Notes under the pieces: model-generated
The model's input: only the letters and a program-made list of their open reading frames with translations
Databases searched by the model: none
What the model was told of the DNA's origin: nothing
Assembly: GCA_002705205.1 (NCBI GenBank)
Contig: PAHP01000020.1
Span: forward strand, 1-49,291
DNA: 49,291 bases
Direction of reading: 5' to 3'
From: Flavobacteriales bacterium
GTDB lineage: Bacteria; Bacteroidota; Bacteroidia; Flavobacteriales; BACL11
Translations under genes and position numbers: made by a program
Part shown: positions 15,194-25,000 of the stretch, in pieces
Layout of the letters: each line of letters begins with the position of its first letter
Position numbering within the stretch: position 1 is the stretch's first letter

Positions 15194-16402
15194 TTAAATA
15201 ATTTTTAGTTCCTTCATACATTTCTTTATAACGTTATATGTTCTTTTAATGTCATCATCTAATCCTACTGAGAATCTAATTAAGCCTTCACTTAATCCCA
15301 TAGTTTTTTGTTCATTTTCTGAGATTTCAGAAGATGTAGATGAGCCAGGAGCACAAAATAAAGTTTTATAGAAACCTAAACTAACTGCAAGATATCCTAC
15401 ATTATTTTTCTGCATTTTCTCCATTAATTTGTTTGCTTTTTCTTTTGTTTTTGTGTCAATCACAAGCATCCCTCCAAAACCAAATCCATCATTCATATTC
15501 TGTTTCATTATCTCATGTTGAGGGTGATTCTTGAGCCCTGGATATATAACTCTCAATCCATCATCTTGGAATTTTTCAGACAAATATTTTGCATTCTCAG
15601 AGTGCTTCTTCATTCTTAAATGAAGGGTTCGGATATTTTTAAGAATACTAGCGGCTCGCATAGAGTCCATTACAGGGCCAAGTAGCATTGCACTGCCAGA
15701 GTTCACATCAATCAGTTCTGTTATAAATTCTTCATCAGAGCATATAACACCGCCAACAGTGTCAGAAGTACCATTAATAAATTTTGTAAGAGAATGGACC
15801 ACAATATCAGCTCCCATTTTTCCTGGAGAGAAGATCATCGGAGTAAATGTATTGTCAACCACTAATTTAATGCCATTCTTTTTAGCAATTAAAGATATTG
15901 CATTTATATCAGAAACTTCTAATAATGGGTTGCTCATAGTCTCACAATAGATCATCTTCGTTTTATCTGTAATTGCATTTTTAATTTGAGCTAAGTTAGT
16001 AGTGTTAACAAAAGTTGTTTTGACACCAAACTTGGGTAGATAGTTTTTCATAAAAGCATAACTACCTCCATAAATGGTACGGCTGCTTATAATTTCATCA
16101 CCTGAACTACATAATTGCAAGATGCTAGTTGTAATAGCTCCCATACCTGATGCTGATAAAATAGCACCTTTCATGTATTCCAAACCAGCAAGTGCTTCTC
16201 CTAAATATGATGTGGATGGATTGGTATGACGTGAATATAGATAGCAACCCTCACGTGTTCCTTCAAATACATCTCCCATAGTTTTACCTGCTAAGTAGGT
16301 AAATGTTGAAGAGTCAGCTATTGAAGGATTAACACCTCCAAATTCTCCAAATAATTGCAGATCTTGTATGCTATTTGCTGGATTGTTTTTTTTATCACTC
16401 AT
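15194..16402 (-). CDS. Cys/Met-metabolism PLP-dependent gamma-lyase/synthase family enzyme
   Basis: A 402-residue fold-type I PLP enzyme of the cystathionine gamma-synthase/methionine gamma-lyase group. It shows YSRHTNPS (neighbouring-subunit phosphate site), SASGMGAI, Asp183 (VVDNTF) and PLP-Lys207 in VVHSLTKFING. Bacteroidota copies are often called methionine gamma-lyase. However, the position where that enzyme has its hallmark Cys (LYGCT) is Gly here (IYGGS at 110-114), so cystathionine gamma-lyase/synthase or O-acetylhomoserine sulfhydrylase-like chemistry is as likely. It is 16 bases upstream of nhaC and may be cotranscribed. No S-box riboswitch or other known leader is recognisable in the 96 bases upstream. 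Confidence 0.82.
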   Translation of the reverse strand: MSDKKNNPANSIQDLQLFGEFGGVNPSIADSSTFTYLAGKTMGDVFEGTREGCYLYSRHTNPSTSYLGEALAGLEYMKGAILSASGMGAITTSILQLCSSGDEIISSRTIYGGSYAFMKNYLPKFGVKTTFVNTTNLAQIKNAITDKTKMIYCETMSNPLLEVSDINAISLIAKKNGIKLVVDNTFTPMIFSPGKMGADIVVHSLTKFINGTSDTVGGVICSDEEFITELIDVNSGSAMLLGPVMDSMRAASILKNIRTLHLRMKKHSENAKYLSEKFQDDGLRVIYPGLKNHPQHEIMKQNMNDGFGFGGMLVIDTKTKEKANKLMEKMQKNNVGYLAVSLGFYKTLFCAPGSSTSSEISENEQKTMGLSEGLIRFSVGLDDDIKRTYNVIKKCMKELKII

Positions 16403-16498
16403 TCTTATTTCTTTTTGAATAATTCTTGAAACATAATTAATTATTAGATGAAGATATTTAAATACAGGCTGTAATTTTAGTGATTAATTATTCTAAGC

Positions 16499-18892
16499 TT
16501 AGTCTTCATTTTCATAATACCCATAACCACTTCCTCCATACCCATATCCATACCCATATCCATATCCAGTAGAGGTATATTTAAAATCATTAATAATAAT
16601 TTGCACATCTTCTACTTGTTGCTTTTCGTAAAGATTATTTATGACACTAAGAGTTTTTGTTTTTGAATAACCATGTCTCACCACATAGAGGTTTATGTCA
16701 GCATGCTTCATTAGTATTACGCCATCTGTTACAAGTCCGATAGGAGGCGTATCTACGATAACATAATCATATATCTTGTTTAATTCCCTTATAAGCTCTT
16801 GCATCTTTGGACTGTCAAGAAGCTCTGCAGGATTTGGTGGTGTTGGTCCTGAACCAATTACTTCTAGTTCTGTAATTTCAGTTTTGTCAATTACTTCATT
16901 GAGTGATGACTTGTTAATGAGGTAACTGCTTAAACCTCTAGATCTATTTATATTAAAGTCTGCATGTAGCTTAGGCTTTCTTAAGTCTCCACCAACAAGT
17001 ATTGTTTTATGTCCTGCTAATGCAAGAATAGCAGCTAGGTTCATTGCTGTGAAAGTTTTTCCTTCACCCCCAATTGATGATGTAATTGTTATTACTTTCT
17101 TTTCCTTATCAGCAGCTAAATACTGAATATTGGTTCTTAATGATCTAAATGACTCAGCGATAATTGATTTAGTTGCATCTGAAACTACCATGCTAGTAGC
17201 CTTATCACTATGTCCAACGAGTCCAAGAATAGGGATCCTTGTTGCATTTTGTAAGTCTGATTTACTATAAATGGTATCACTGAAGAAGTCCCGTAATGAT
17301 ATAAATGCAATAGGAATAAAGAATCCTATTATAATAGAGATGAAATAGGCTAAACTTTTTTTAGGTTTAATAGGGATTTCACTATCTAACCTTGCAGGGT
17401 CAATTACTTTATGGTCAGATTCTGTTCCTGCTTTTGCGAGTGATGCTTCATATCTTTTTTGTTGTAAATAGATTGAAGTTTGTTCATTGTATTCATGTTT
17501 TCTTTTTAGAATTAAATAATTCTTCTCAGCTTCAGGTAACTGGTTAATCTTATTGTTAAAAGAATTTATTCTTTTTTTCAGATCATTTTCATAAATTAAT
17601 GCAGAGGAAATTAGATTATTTACATTCTCAATAATAGTATTTTTTGTATGGTTAATTTGAGAAATTACAGCTTGATAAGTAGGGTTCTTTTTGGTGGTTG
17701 TAAGTTTTAATTCACCTTTCTTAGCATATAGTTGTAGAAGTTGGTTAATCAAACTATTTAATTCTGGATTACTAATTCCCATTGATGTTGGAGAGACAAT
17801 TGAGTTTGCATTATTATCATCTTTTAAATAGGAAAGAAGAGAGTTGTAATATTTTATATTTACTGATTGCTCAGAAAGTGTATTGTCTAGTTTTTGTTTT
17901 TGGAAATAGGTCCCAAATTCTTTGTCTACAATTTCAAGATTAGGATTTTGTAACCTAAAGGATTCTAGTTTATTCTCAATAACTGTTAAGGAATCTTGGA
18001 TTACATCTAATTGTTCATCGATAAAATGAATAGTATTGATCGCCATAATATTCTTCTCATCTAATCCGCTTCTGATATAAATTTCAGTAATCTTATCAAG
18101 AATATTTATATTCTTTTTTGGAGTCTTTCCTTTAATATTTAATTTAAGTATAGAGGTTTCCTTATTAATAGGGTTAATAGTGATATTATTTATCAACTTA
18201 TGTGCTAATTTATCAGTTTGATGTAGTTTGAAAGAATATGTTTTATTGCTTTTCTGGATTTCATCAGATTTAAAAAATAAGCTTTTTGTTATAGAGAATG
18301 AGAAGTAGTCATTATTAATAGTTTCTCCAAAATTGTATGTTTCATTTATATCTAGATTAGCAAGTATCTTTTTATTAAATTTTTGTTCAATTAAGTCATA
18401 TGGAAATTGATCTTCAGCTTTAACGACAAGAGTAAAATCATTTTCTGTAATATTTTTAACATGAAAATCTATGCCTGTAAGTTGGTTGTGGCTAGAGTCA
18501 AGGTTAACTTTGAATGGTGAGTTTTCAAACATCTCATTTGTTTGGAAAAAACCATGTTGAAAATAAGAAAGCCCTAAGTTTAATTCTTCAATAACCTTTT
18601 CTGTTATACTATAAGAGTTTAGAATGACAATTTCATTTTTTAGGTTTTTCTTGCCACTAAATAGCTCCAAACCTTCAAGTAAATTCTCTGCACCTAATTG
18701 AGTGTTATTATCATCTCTAATTAGTAAGGTAGTAGATACGCTATATTCTGGTATTGTGTATCGGTAATTGAGAAATGCGATAAAGCCACAGAATAATATT
18801 GAGAGTAGAAAATAATACCAATATTGAGAGTATTTAAGAATTAATGCTTTAACATCAATTGTTTCTTCTTGCAGATTCTTATTTTGCTCCAT
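16499..18892 (-). CDS. Wzc-type polysaccharide co-polymerase/bacterial tyrosine kinase
   Basis: A 797-residue inner-membrane protein for capsule or exopolysaccharide polymerisation and export. Order: N-terminal transmembrane segment (about 26-46), Wzz domain, long periplasmic coiled coil with a GNVR-like part (about 270-510), second transmembrane segment (about 520-540), then a cytoplasmic BY-kinase domain. That domain has Walker A IGGEGKT (near 610), the A' motif VGGDLRKP and Walker B VIVDTPP. The C-terminus is a Tyr/Gly cluster ending YGYYENED, the autophosphorylation tail. It lies three bases after the Wza-like gene. No glycosyltransferase, flippase or phosphatase gene is nearby, so this pair probably serves a polysaccharide locus elsewhere. 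Confidence 0.93.
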   Translation of the reverse strand: MEQNKNLQEETIDVKALILKYSQYWYYFLLSILFCGFIAFLNYRYTIPEYSVSTTLLIRDDNNTQLGAENLLEGLELFSGKKNLKNEIVILNSYSITEKVIEELNLGLSYFQHGFFQTNEMFENSPFKVNLDSSHNQLTGIDFHVKNITENDFTLVVKAEDQFPYDLIEQKFNKKILANLDINETYNFGETINNDYFSFSITKSLFFKSDEIQKSNKTYSFKLHQTDKLAHKLINNITINPINKETSILKLNIKGKTPKKNINILDKITEIYIRSGLDEKNIMAINTIHFIDEQLDVIQDSLTVIENKLESFRLQNPNLEIVDKEFGTYFQKQKLDNTLSEQSVNIKYYNSLLSYLKDDNNANSIVSPTSMGISNPELNSLINQLLQLYAKKGELKLTTTKKNPTYQAVISQINHTKNTIIENVNNLISSALIYENDLKKRINSFNNKINQLPEAEKNYLILKRKHEYNEQTSIYLQQKRYEASLAKAGTESDHKVIDPARLDSEIPIKPKKSLAYFISIIIGFFIPIAFISLRDFFSDTIYSKSDLQNATRIPILGLVGHSDKATSMVVSDATKSIIAESFRSLRTNIQYLAADKEKKVITITSSIGGEGKTFTAMNLAAILALAGHKTILVGGDLRKPKLHADFNINRSRGLSSYLINKSSLNEVIDKTEITELEVIGSGPTPPNPAELLDSPKMQELIRELNKIYDYVIVDTPPIGLVTDGVILMKHADINLYVVRHGYSKTKTLSVINNLYEKQQVEDVQIIINDFKYTSTGYGYGYGYGYGGSGYGYYENED
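16536..16567 (-). repeat. Hexamer repeat encoding the Gly-Tyr tail of the Wzc-like kinase
   Basis: CCATAT/CCATAC hexamers on the plus strand read as GGATAT/GGGTAT on the coding strand, each adding one Gly-Tyr. Slippage by one unit would add or remove a phospho-acceptor Tyr without breaking the frame. Confidence 0.8.
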
Positions 18893-18895
18893 ATA

Positions 18896-19675
18896 CTATT
18901 CTGAAAATTTTAGATAAACATTAAATAATACTGCAAAAGTTGTTAATGAAGAAAATAATAATTGAGATTGAGATTTTTTAAAACCTTTAAATTTAAGAGG
19001 TTGTATGTATATTAAATCATTATTTCTTAAGTAAAAGAAATTAGAGTTCAGAATATCACTAGAGGTTAAGTCAAGATGATAAATTTGTTTTTTGTTCTTG
19101 TTAGACCTGATAATTTTTATTTTTGTAAGGTTACCATAATCATTAATGCCTCCAGCCATTGCTATCGCATCATAAATGGTAAGCCCTTCTTTGTAAACAG
19201 GATAGTTCCCTGGAGTATTTATTTCTCCTAATATTGTGAATTGGAAATTTGCAAGTTTTACAATCACAAAGGGATTGATTAGGAATTCCTCTGATTTTTT
19301 TAAGATTGTTGACTCGGCCTCTTCTAAAGTTTGGTTTAGGACAAATACCTCACCAACATTTGGAATGTCGATAGTTCCTTCTTGGCTCACTGTAAAGCCA
19401 TTTAAATATAAGTTTGCTGATGTTAGTGTAGAACTAGAACTATTATTTTTTGTTTCAAGATTAAAGAGGTCATTAGATTCTTCATTTCTACTAATCACTT
19501 TTACCATTAGAATATCTCCAATTTCAAGATGATGTTTTGGAGGTATAGGAGATACATCCCATTCTCCTAGTTCACTATCATTAAGATAGGTTATTTTATT
19601 CATAGGAGTGCAGCTTTGTAATATTAAGAAGATGGATAATAACTTAATAAATGAACTGACTTTTAATTTTAGCAT
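18896..19675 (-). CDS. Wza-like outer-membrane polysaccharide export lipoprotein
   Basis: A 259-residue lipoprotein: hydrophobic signal with lipobox LQSC (Cys22), a Poly_export domain (about 45-140), an SLBB domain (about 150-215), and a C-terminal hydrophobic segment (about 237-257) that fits the outer-membrane anchor. It forms the export channel for the polymer made with the Wzc-like protein encoded three bases downstream. Length is typical for Bacteroidota forms with one SLBB domain, shorter than E. coli Wza. A TATCTTTG element lies just upstream, so wza-wzc looks like a self-contained two-gene operon. Confidence 0.91.
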   Translation of the reverse strand: MLKLKVSSFIKLLSIFLILQSCTPMNKITYLNDSELGEWDVSPIPPKHHLEIGDILMVKVISRNEESNDLFNLETKNNSSSSTLTSANLYLNGFTVSQEGTIDIPNVGEVFVLNQTLEEAESTILKKSEEFLINPFVIVKLANFQFTILGEINTPGNYPVYKEGLTIYDAIAMAGGINDYGNLTKIKIIRSNKNKKQIYHLDLTSSDILNSNFFYLRNNDLIYIQPLKFKGFKKSQSQLLFSSLTTFAVLFNVYLKFSE

Positions 19676-19691
19676 TATTTTGGTTTTGTTG

Positions 19692-19699
19692 CAAAGATA
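19692..19699 (-). promoter_or_regulatory. Candidate -7 element for wza-wzc
   Basis: The minus strand reads TATCTTTG (TANNTTTG) 16 bases before the Wza-like ATG, in the 38-base gap after maf. It implies transcription separate from the maf operon. Confidence 0.5.
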
Positions 19700-19713
19700 A
19701 GAAATTTACTTCC

Positions 19714-20301
19714 TTATATAAATTTTTTTAGTTTTTGGTATAATTCATGAGTTGGAAGGCCAACTACATTATTATAAGAGCCAGTTATTTCTTTAATTCC
19801 AATAAGGCCAACCCATTCCTGAATGCCGTATGATCCCGCTTTATCAAATGGCTTATATTTCTCAATATAGAAATTGATTTCATCATTAGATAGGTAAACA
19901 AAAGACACATTAGTAGTTGATGAAAAAACAATTTGTTTTGCAGATGATGTAATACAAACGCCAGTAATTACTCTATGACTATTTCCAGATAGCTTTCTTA
20001 AGATCTGTATAGCATCTTTTTTATTCTTAGGTTTGTGAATAACCTCACAATTTTGAACTACAATTGTATCAGCTGTTATTAAGAGGTAATTATTTTCTAA
20101 AATTTCTTTTGAAATAATATCAGCCTTTTGTTTAGCTAAGAAATTAGCAATCTTACTTACTTCTATGTTGCTAGGATATTCTTCTTCTTCTTTGGAGGTC
20201 ATTATCCTAAATTTTATTCCTAGTTCAGTTAATAGTTTTTTTCTTCTTTCTGATGAAGAACCTAGAATGATATTATATTTGCTTAACTCTTGATTTAGCA
20301 T
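19714..20301 (-). CDS. maf: Maf-family nucleoside triphosphate pyrophosphatase
   Basis: A 195-residue cytoplasmic house-cleaning enzyme that hydrolyses non-canonical or modified NTPs such as dTTP/UTP analogues to monophosphates. The N-terminal IILGSSSERRKKLL (SxSxRR substrate loop), TADTIVV (catalytic Asp), the Lys-rich DAIQILRKLSG segment, and the Tyr-x-x-KAGSYGIQ motif are all present. The QEWVGLI segment agrees with YhdE-type (dTTP/UTP) rather than YceF-type members, but that is tentative. Its ATG overlaps the stop of the UbiA-family gene by one base; it is the last gene of a DUF2520-UbiA-maf run. Confidence 0.94.
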   Translation of the reverse strand: MLNQELSKYNIILGSSSERRKKLLTELGIKFRIMTSKEEEEYPSNIEVSKIANFLAKQKADIISKEILENNYLLITADTIVVQNCEVIHKPKNKKDAIQILRKLSGNSHRVITGVCITSSAKQIVFSSTTNVSFVYLSNDEINFYIEKYKPFDKAGSYGIQEWVGLIGIKEITGSYNNVVGLPTHELYQKLKKFI

Positions 20302-21263
20302 TATGTTATATGGAAATATGTAAATAATGGGATTGATAATATGCCAAGAAGCATAATTACTTTACAGAGCATACTTGCAAAATGGAATTCTTTTTTAGTT
20401 TCTGCATTTTTAGTTTTAATAACCAATAGAAAGAGGATTAATTGGATAAATAGTGTATATATTATTGGAATCTTGCTTGCACCCCAGTAACTGATGTCTA
20501 TAGAAAACGTACTATTTAAAACACTGTATTGGAAGTATTGAAAATATGCAATTCCAAGAATCGGAAGACAAATTAATGAGATTGCAATATTTTTTGCTTT
20601 ATGTATTCCTAATTTAATAGGAATGGTGTTTGCATGTATATTTCTATCACCGTTTATATCTTCAATATCTTTAATAATTTCTCTTATTAAAGTTATAATA
20701 AATGAAAATAGTGCATAAAATAAGATAATAAGTAGAATAATTTTAGACCCATCACTTATGCGTATGCCAAGAGGTACTAAATCGTAAAGTGCTAAGTTGA
20801 TAATGCTTAGAGAGGTTAAGAAAGAAACTTGTAGATTTCCAATTAGAAAAGATGTTTTATGTTGTTTTGAATATCGCCACAAGCTAATTATGAAATAGAT
20901 AAAGATAAATCCAAGCCACAACTTATTTAATCTATAAGCAACATAGAATCCACTACATAAGCCGATAAGATTAAGCAGGTAATATGATTTTAAAGCAGAA
21001 TCTTTATTTAGTTTTTTATCAATAACTCTTGTTTCTGGTTTGTTGATTTTGTCTGTTTCAATATCATATATGTCATTAATGATATATCCAGCAGAAATAA
21101 TTGTAATAAGTGCTAATAAATAAAGAAGAAATTCATTATTGTTTAGTGCTGATTTTTTCAAATAAGCATTAATAAGAAAAAACTTAATTGCTAATTGGAT
21201 TAGTGTAATAATAAGTAAATTTTTAAAGCGTATTAGAGTAAGAAAAGAATAAAGGTTATTCAT
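20301..21263 (-). CDS. UbiA-family prenyltransferase (geranylgeranylglycerol-phosphate geranylgeranyltransferase-like)
   Basis: A 320-residue membrane protein with about eight to nine hydrophobic segments. The first Asp-rich motif is NDIYDIETDKINKP and the second is KDIEDINGD, both binding the Mg-prenyl diphosphate. These motifs look like the branch containing archaeal digeranylgeranylglyceryl phosphate synthase, as opposed to the quinone enzymes with NRYIDRDID-type motifs; the second UbiA protein in this window (39263-40111) has the latter. The real acceptor in Bacteroidota is not established by anything here. It overlaps the DUF2520 gene by eight bases and maf by one, a tightly coupled trio. 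Confidence 0.85.
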   Translation of the reverse strand: MNNLYSFLTLIRFKNLLIITLIQLAIKFFLINAYLKKSALNNNEFLLYLLALITIISAGYIINDIYDIETDKINKPETRVIDKKLNKDSALKSYYLLNLIGLCSGFYVAYRLNKLWLGFIFIYFIISLWRYSKQHKTSFLIGNLQVSFLTSLSIINLALYDLVPLGIRISDGSKIILLIILFYALFSFIITLIREIIKDIEDINGDRNIHANTIPIKLGIHKAKNIAISLICLPILGIAYFQYFQYSVLNSTFSIDISYWGASKIPIIYTLFIQLILFLLVIKTKNAETKKEFHFASMLCKVIMLLGILSIPLFTYFHIT

Positions 21264-22011
21264 TATGGCTAATTATTGAATTGCTAATTAGTGTGTATAG
21301 TTCCTTAAATTTTGCGTCCTTAATTCCTATTATATGTGAATCGATCAGCTGTTTGTCATTTCTTTTTGCAGGTCCTGTTTGGATCTCAGAGGGGTTGTGA
21401 TCTTTTAGTTTCGTTACGGTTTGATTTATAAGAGGTAGTAATAATCTAAAATCAAGATTGGACTCTGATAATATCTTCTCAGATATTGTATACATGTGAT
21501 TACTAAAATTACATGCAAAGACTGCGGCAATATGTAGAGCTCTTCTGCTCTCTGAGTCTAATTGAATGACATTTCTTGATAATTCCCTTGCTATATTCAT
21601 AAGTTTATTCTCAAACTTTTTATTGTTTGCTTCAATGCAAATAGGTGTTTTAGAAAGGTCTAAATCCACATTTTTATTAAATGTTTGCAAAGGATAAAAG
21701 ACTCCATAGTTGCTAACTCTATGATTGAAAACCTCTATGTCAATACTTCCTGAGGTGTGAACAATTGTAATATCTTTCAGCTGACTTATAATCTGATTAA
21801 TAGCATCATCTTTGACAGCTAAGATATATAAGTCAGCCTTTTTTAACTGCTTAATAGAGCTTGTGCTTTCACAGTCTAATCTATTTGCGAGTATTTTGGC
21901 ATTATTAATGTGTTTGCTCCATACCTGTACAATGTTAAAACCTCTTTTTTTAAGAGAATTACCTAAATGTGTAGCTACATTTCCTGATCCAATTAATATA
22001 ATATCTTTCAT
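21256..22011 (-). CDS. Rossmann-fold and DUF2520 domain protein
   Basis: A 251-residue predicted NAD(P)-dependent oxidoreductase of unknown substrate. The N-terminal Rossmann fold starts IILIGSGNVATHLG (about 4-17). The domain order (nucleotide-binding domain, then a helical DUF2520 domain from about 125) resembles the F420-dependent NADP reductase/pyrroline-5-carboxylate reductase superfamily. HTSGS near residue 85 and the conserved FACNFSNHMYT helix are family features. It is the first gene of the DUF2520-UbiA-maf run, with a TAAGTTTG promoter element 16 bases upstream, divergent from ccsBA. Confidence 0.85.
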   Translation of the reverse strand: MKDIILIGSGNVATHLGNSLKKRGFNIVQVWSKHINNAKILANRLDCESTSSIKQLKKADLYILAVKDDAINQIISQLKDITIVHTSGSIDIEVFNHRVSNYGVFYPLQTFNKNVDLDLSKTPICIEANNKKFENKLMNIARELSRNVIQLDSESRRALHIAAVFACNFSNHMYTISEKILSESNLDFRLLLPLINQTVTKLKDHNPSEIQTGPAKRNDKQLIDSHIIGIKDAKFKELYTLISNSIISHNE

Positions 22012-22027
22012 TTTATATAATGAGAGA

Positions 22028-22035
22028 CAAACTTA
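22028..22035 (-). promoter_or_regulatory. Candidate -7 element for the DUF2520-UbiA-maf operon
   Basis: The minus strand reads TAAGTTTG, matching TANNTTTG, 16 bases before the ATG at 22011. It lies back to back with the ccsBA element in a 60-base gap. Confidence 0.5.
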
Positions 22036-22046
22036 ATAATAATTAG

Positions 22047-22054
22047 TAATTTTG
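22047..22054 (+). promoter_or_regulatory. Candidate -7 element for ccsBA-bshB1
   Basis: TAATTTTG followed by CGCG lies 17 bases before the ATG at 22072. It matches TANNTTTG; no clear -33 box. Confidence 0.5.
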
Positions 22055-22071
22055 CGCGATAATTATTAGAT

Positions 22072-25000
22072 ATGATAAACAGATTTCTCAAGCTTCTAAC
22101 TTCCATGAAGTTAATGAGTATCTTAATACTTCTTTTTGCAATTGCTATTGGTTTCGCTACTTTTATTGAAAATGATTTTGGTAGAGCAAGTGCAAAAGCA
22201 CTTATCTTTAGTAGATGGTGGTTTGAGCTTATTTTAATACTATTGACATATAATCTAATTAATAATCTAATTAGATTTAAGTTATTTCGTTTAGAAAAGA
22301 TAGCTTCATTAACTTTTCATCTTGCTTTTATTCTTATCCTTATTGGAGCAGGAATTACTCGTTATATTTCTTATGAAGGAATGATGCATATTAGAGAAGG
22401 AGATACAACGGACTTATTTATTTCTGATGACACTTTTTTACAAATCCATATAGATGATAGATTACATCAGTATAAATATGATAAGAAACTATTCTTGTCA
22501 GGCATTACAAGTAATCATTTTGATATCAATGTTAACTTCAAAGATCATGATATTAAAATTGAATCTATTTCATTCTTACCTAATGTGCAAGATTCTTTAT
22601 TTGTCGGTGTAGAGGATGGTAAATTAACATTGTGTCTTGTCGTACCTGGAGAAAATGGAATGCAAGATGAGTTTCTTATAGATGGTGAGCAGAGAATTAT
22701 TAAAGGAGAAAGATTTACTTTTAATAACCCAGAAGTTGGTGCGATAAACTTTTTTTCTGATGGCCTGAGTATTGAATGTCAATCTCCTTATAGTGTTGCA
22801 ACAATGAGTATGCTTACTCGTGAAGTTAATGAGTATGGCTCTCTAGTTGACTTTCCTTTTATTACAAAAACATTACATACAATTAATAATCTAAATGTAG
22901 TGTTAAAAGATGTATTAGATAATGCTAAGATAATGCCTGTAAGTACATCAAATGTTATGGTTGATGGCGCAGAGGATGCTTTAATCTTAAATGTATTGTG
23001 CGATGGAAAAAAGAAAGAAGTTGTTTTATATGGAGGTAAGGGATATGCTGGAAATGATGTAGTTTTCTCAATGAATAATTTAAACTTTAAGTTAATTTAT
23101 GGCTCGAGATATTATTCAACTCCTTTTAAAGTTAAATTAAGAGATTTCCAACTTGACAGGTATCCTGGTTCTATGAGTCCAAGCTCTTATGCTGCTGAGG
23201 TGTCAATTATTGATGGTCTATTAGAAAGTAATCATAGGATTTTTATGAATAATGTATTAAATTATAGAGGATTTAGATTTTTCCAATCTTCTTATGATAA
23301 GGATGAGAAGGGAACAATTTTATCAGTAAATCATGATTGGTGGGGTACTTTGATTACTTATATTGGTTATTTCTTCTTAGGTATTGGGTTTATTTTGGTT
23401 TTCTTGACTAAAGCAACAAGGTATAGAGCTCTTTCTGATAGACTAAAGAAAATCAGTGCTATTTTAGTATTATCTATTTTATCTTCTAGTGTAATAGATG
23501 CTGAGAATAATTTTAATATAAAGCACATCGATAGATTTAATAAATTAGTTGTTCAAGATAATGGAGGTAGGTTAAAACCAGTACATACGTTAACTTCTGA
23601 ATACCTAAGGAAAATTTATGGTAAAGATTATTATGAGAATAAGACTGGCACTCAAGTGATTTTAGGTATGATGTATAATCCTGTAGAGTGGAGTAAAGAA
23701 TCAATAATTAAGGTGTCTCATCCTAAGTTAAGAGATTTGTTAGGTAATAATGATCTGGATTCTAAATATATACGATGCTCGTTTAATGATTTTTTTGGAG
23801 ATAATGGTAGTTATCTATTAACTGAAGATATAGAAACTGCATACGATAAGCTGCCAAAAGATCGTGATTTGTATGATAAGGATATAATTCAGGTTGATGA
23901 GCGTGTAAATATTTGTTTTGCTATTTTTGGGGGTGGTATATTTAGATTATTCCCTTTGCCAGATGACGCCAATAATAGCTGGTTTGATTATACTCAGTCT
24001 AATGTTTTTAGCGGTAATGATTCACTTTTCGTAGCTAACATAATACCAATGTATTTTAAAGGTGTTAAAGAGGGGTTTTTGACTAATGATTGGTCTACTG
24101 CTGATACAATTATCGGTTATATTCAAAAGTTCCAAAGGAAATATGGTGAAGAGGTATTTCCTTCTTTAGATAAAATAGATGTAGAGATTGCGTATAATAA
24201 AGCTAATATTTTTTCTCGATTATTCATATATTATATTATTGGAGGTATACTATTACTTTCAGTTGTAATTATTAGTTTATTTAAGAATAATAAGCTGTTA
24301 AGTATTTTGATTAGATTATTGAAATGGTCTCTCATAATAGGATTTGTGGTGCATACTTTTGGCTTAGGAATAAGGTGGTATATATCAGGTCATGCCCCTT
24401 GGAGTAATGGCTATGAGTCAGTTATATACATTGCTTGGGCTACAATGCTTTCTGGTTTTGTTTATTCAAAAAAATCTGTGCTTACTTTGGCAGCAACATC
24501 AGTAGTTGCAGCTCTTTTATTAATGGTGGCTCATCTTAATTGGTTAGATCCCGAAATTACAAATCTTGTACCAGTTTTAAATTCTTATTGGTTGATGATT
24601 CATGTCGCTATAATTGCAGCCTCTTATGGGTTCTTTGTTCTTGGTTCCGTATTAGGATTAATAGCACTTTGGTTAGTGATCTTTACCAATTCTAATAATA
24701 AGTTTAAGTTTGATAAGACTTTATCTGAACTGACAATTATTAACGAGAAAACACTAGAGGTTGGCTTATTTATGTTAACAATTGGTACTTTTTTAGGGGG
24801 TGTATGGGCCAATGAATCATGGGGTAGGTATTGGGGGTGGGACCCTAAAGAAACTTGGGCATTAGTTAGTGTATTGATTTATGTATTTATATTGCATATG
24901 CGCTTTATTCCTTCGTTAAGAAATAAACTAGTATTTAATACTGTTTCTATGTTTGCTATTTGGACAATTATTATGACTTATTTTGGAGTTAATTATTATC

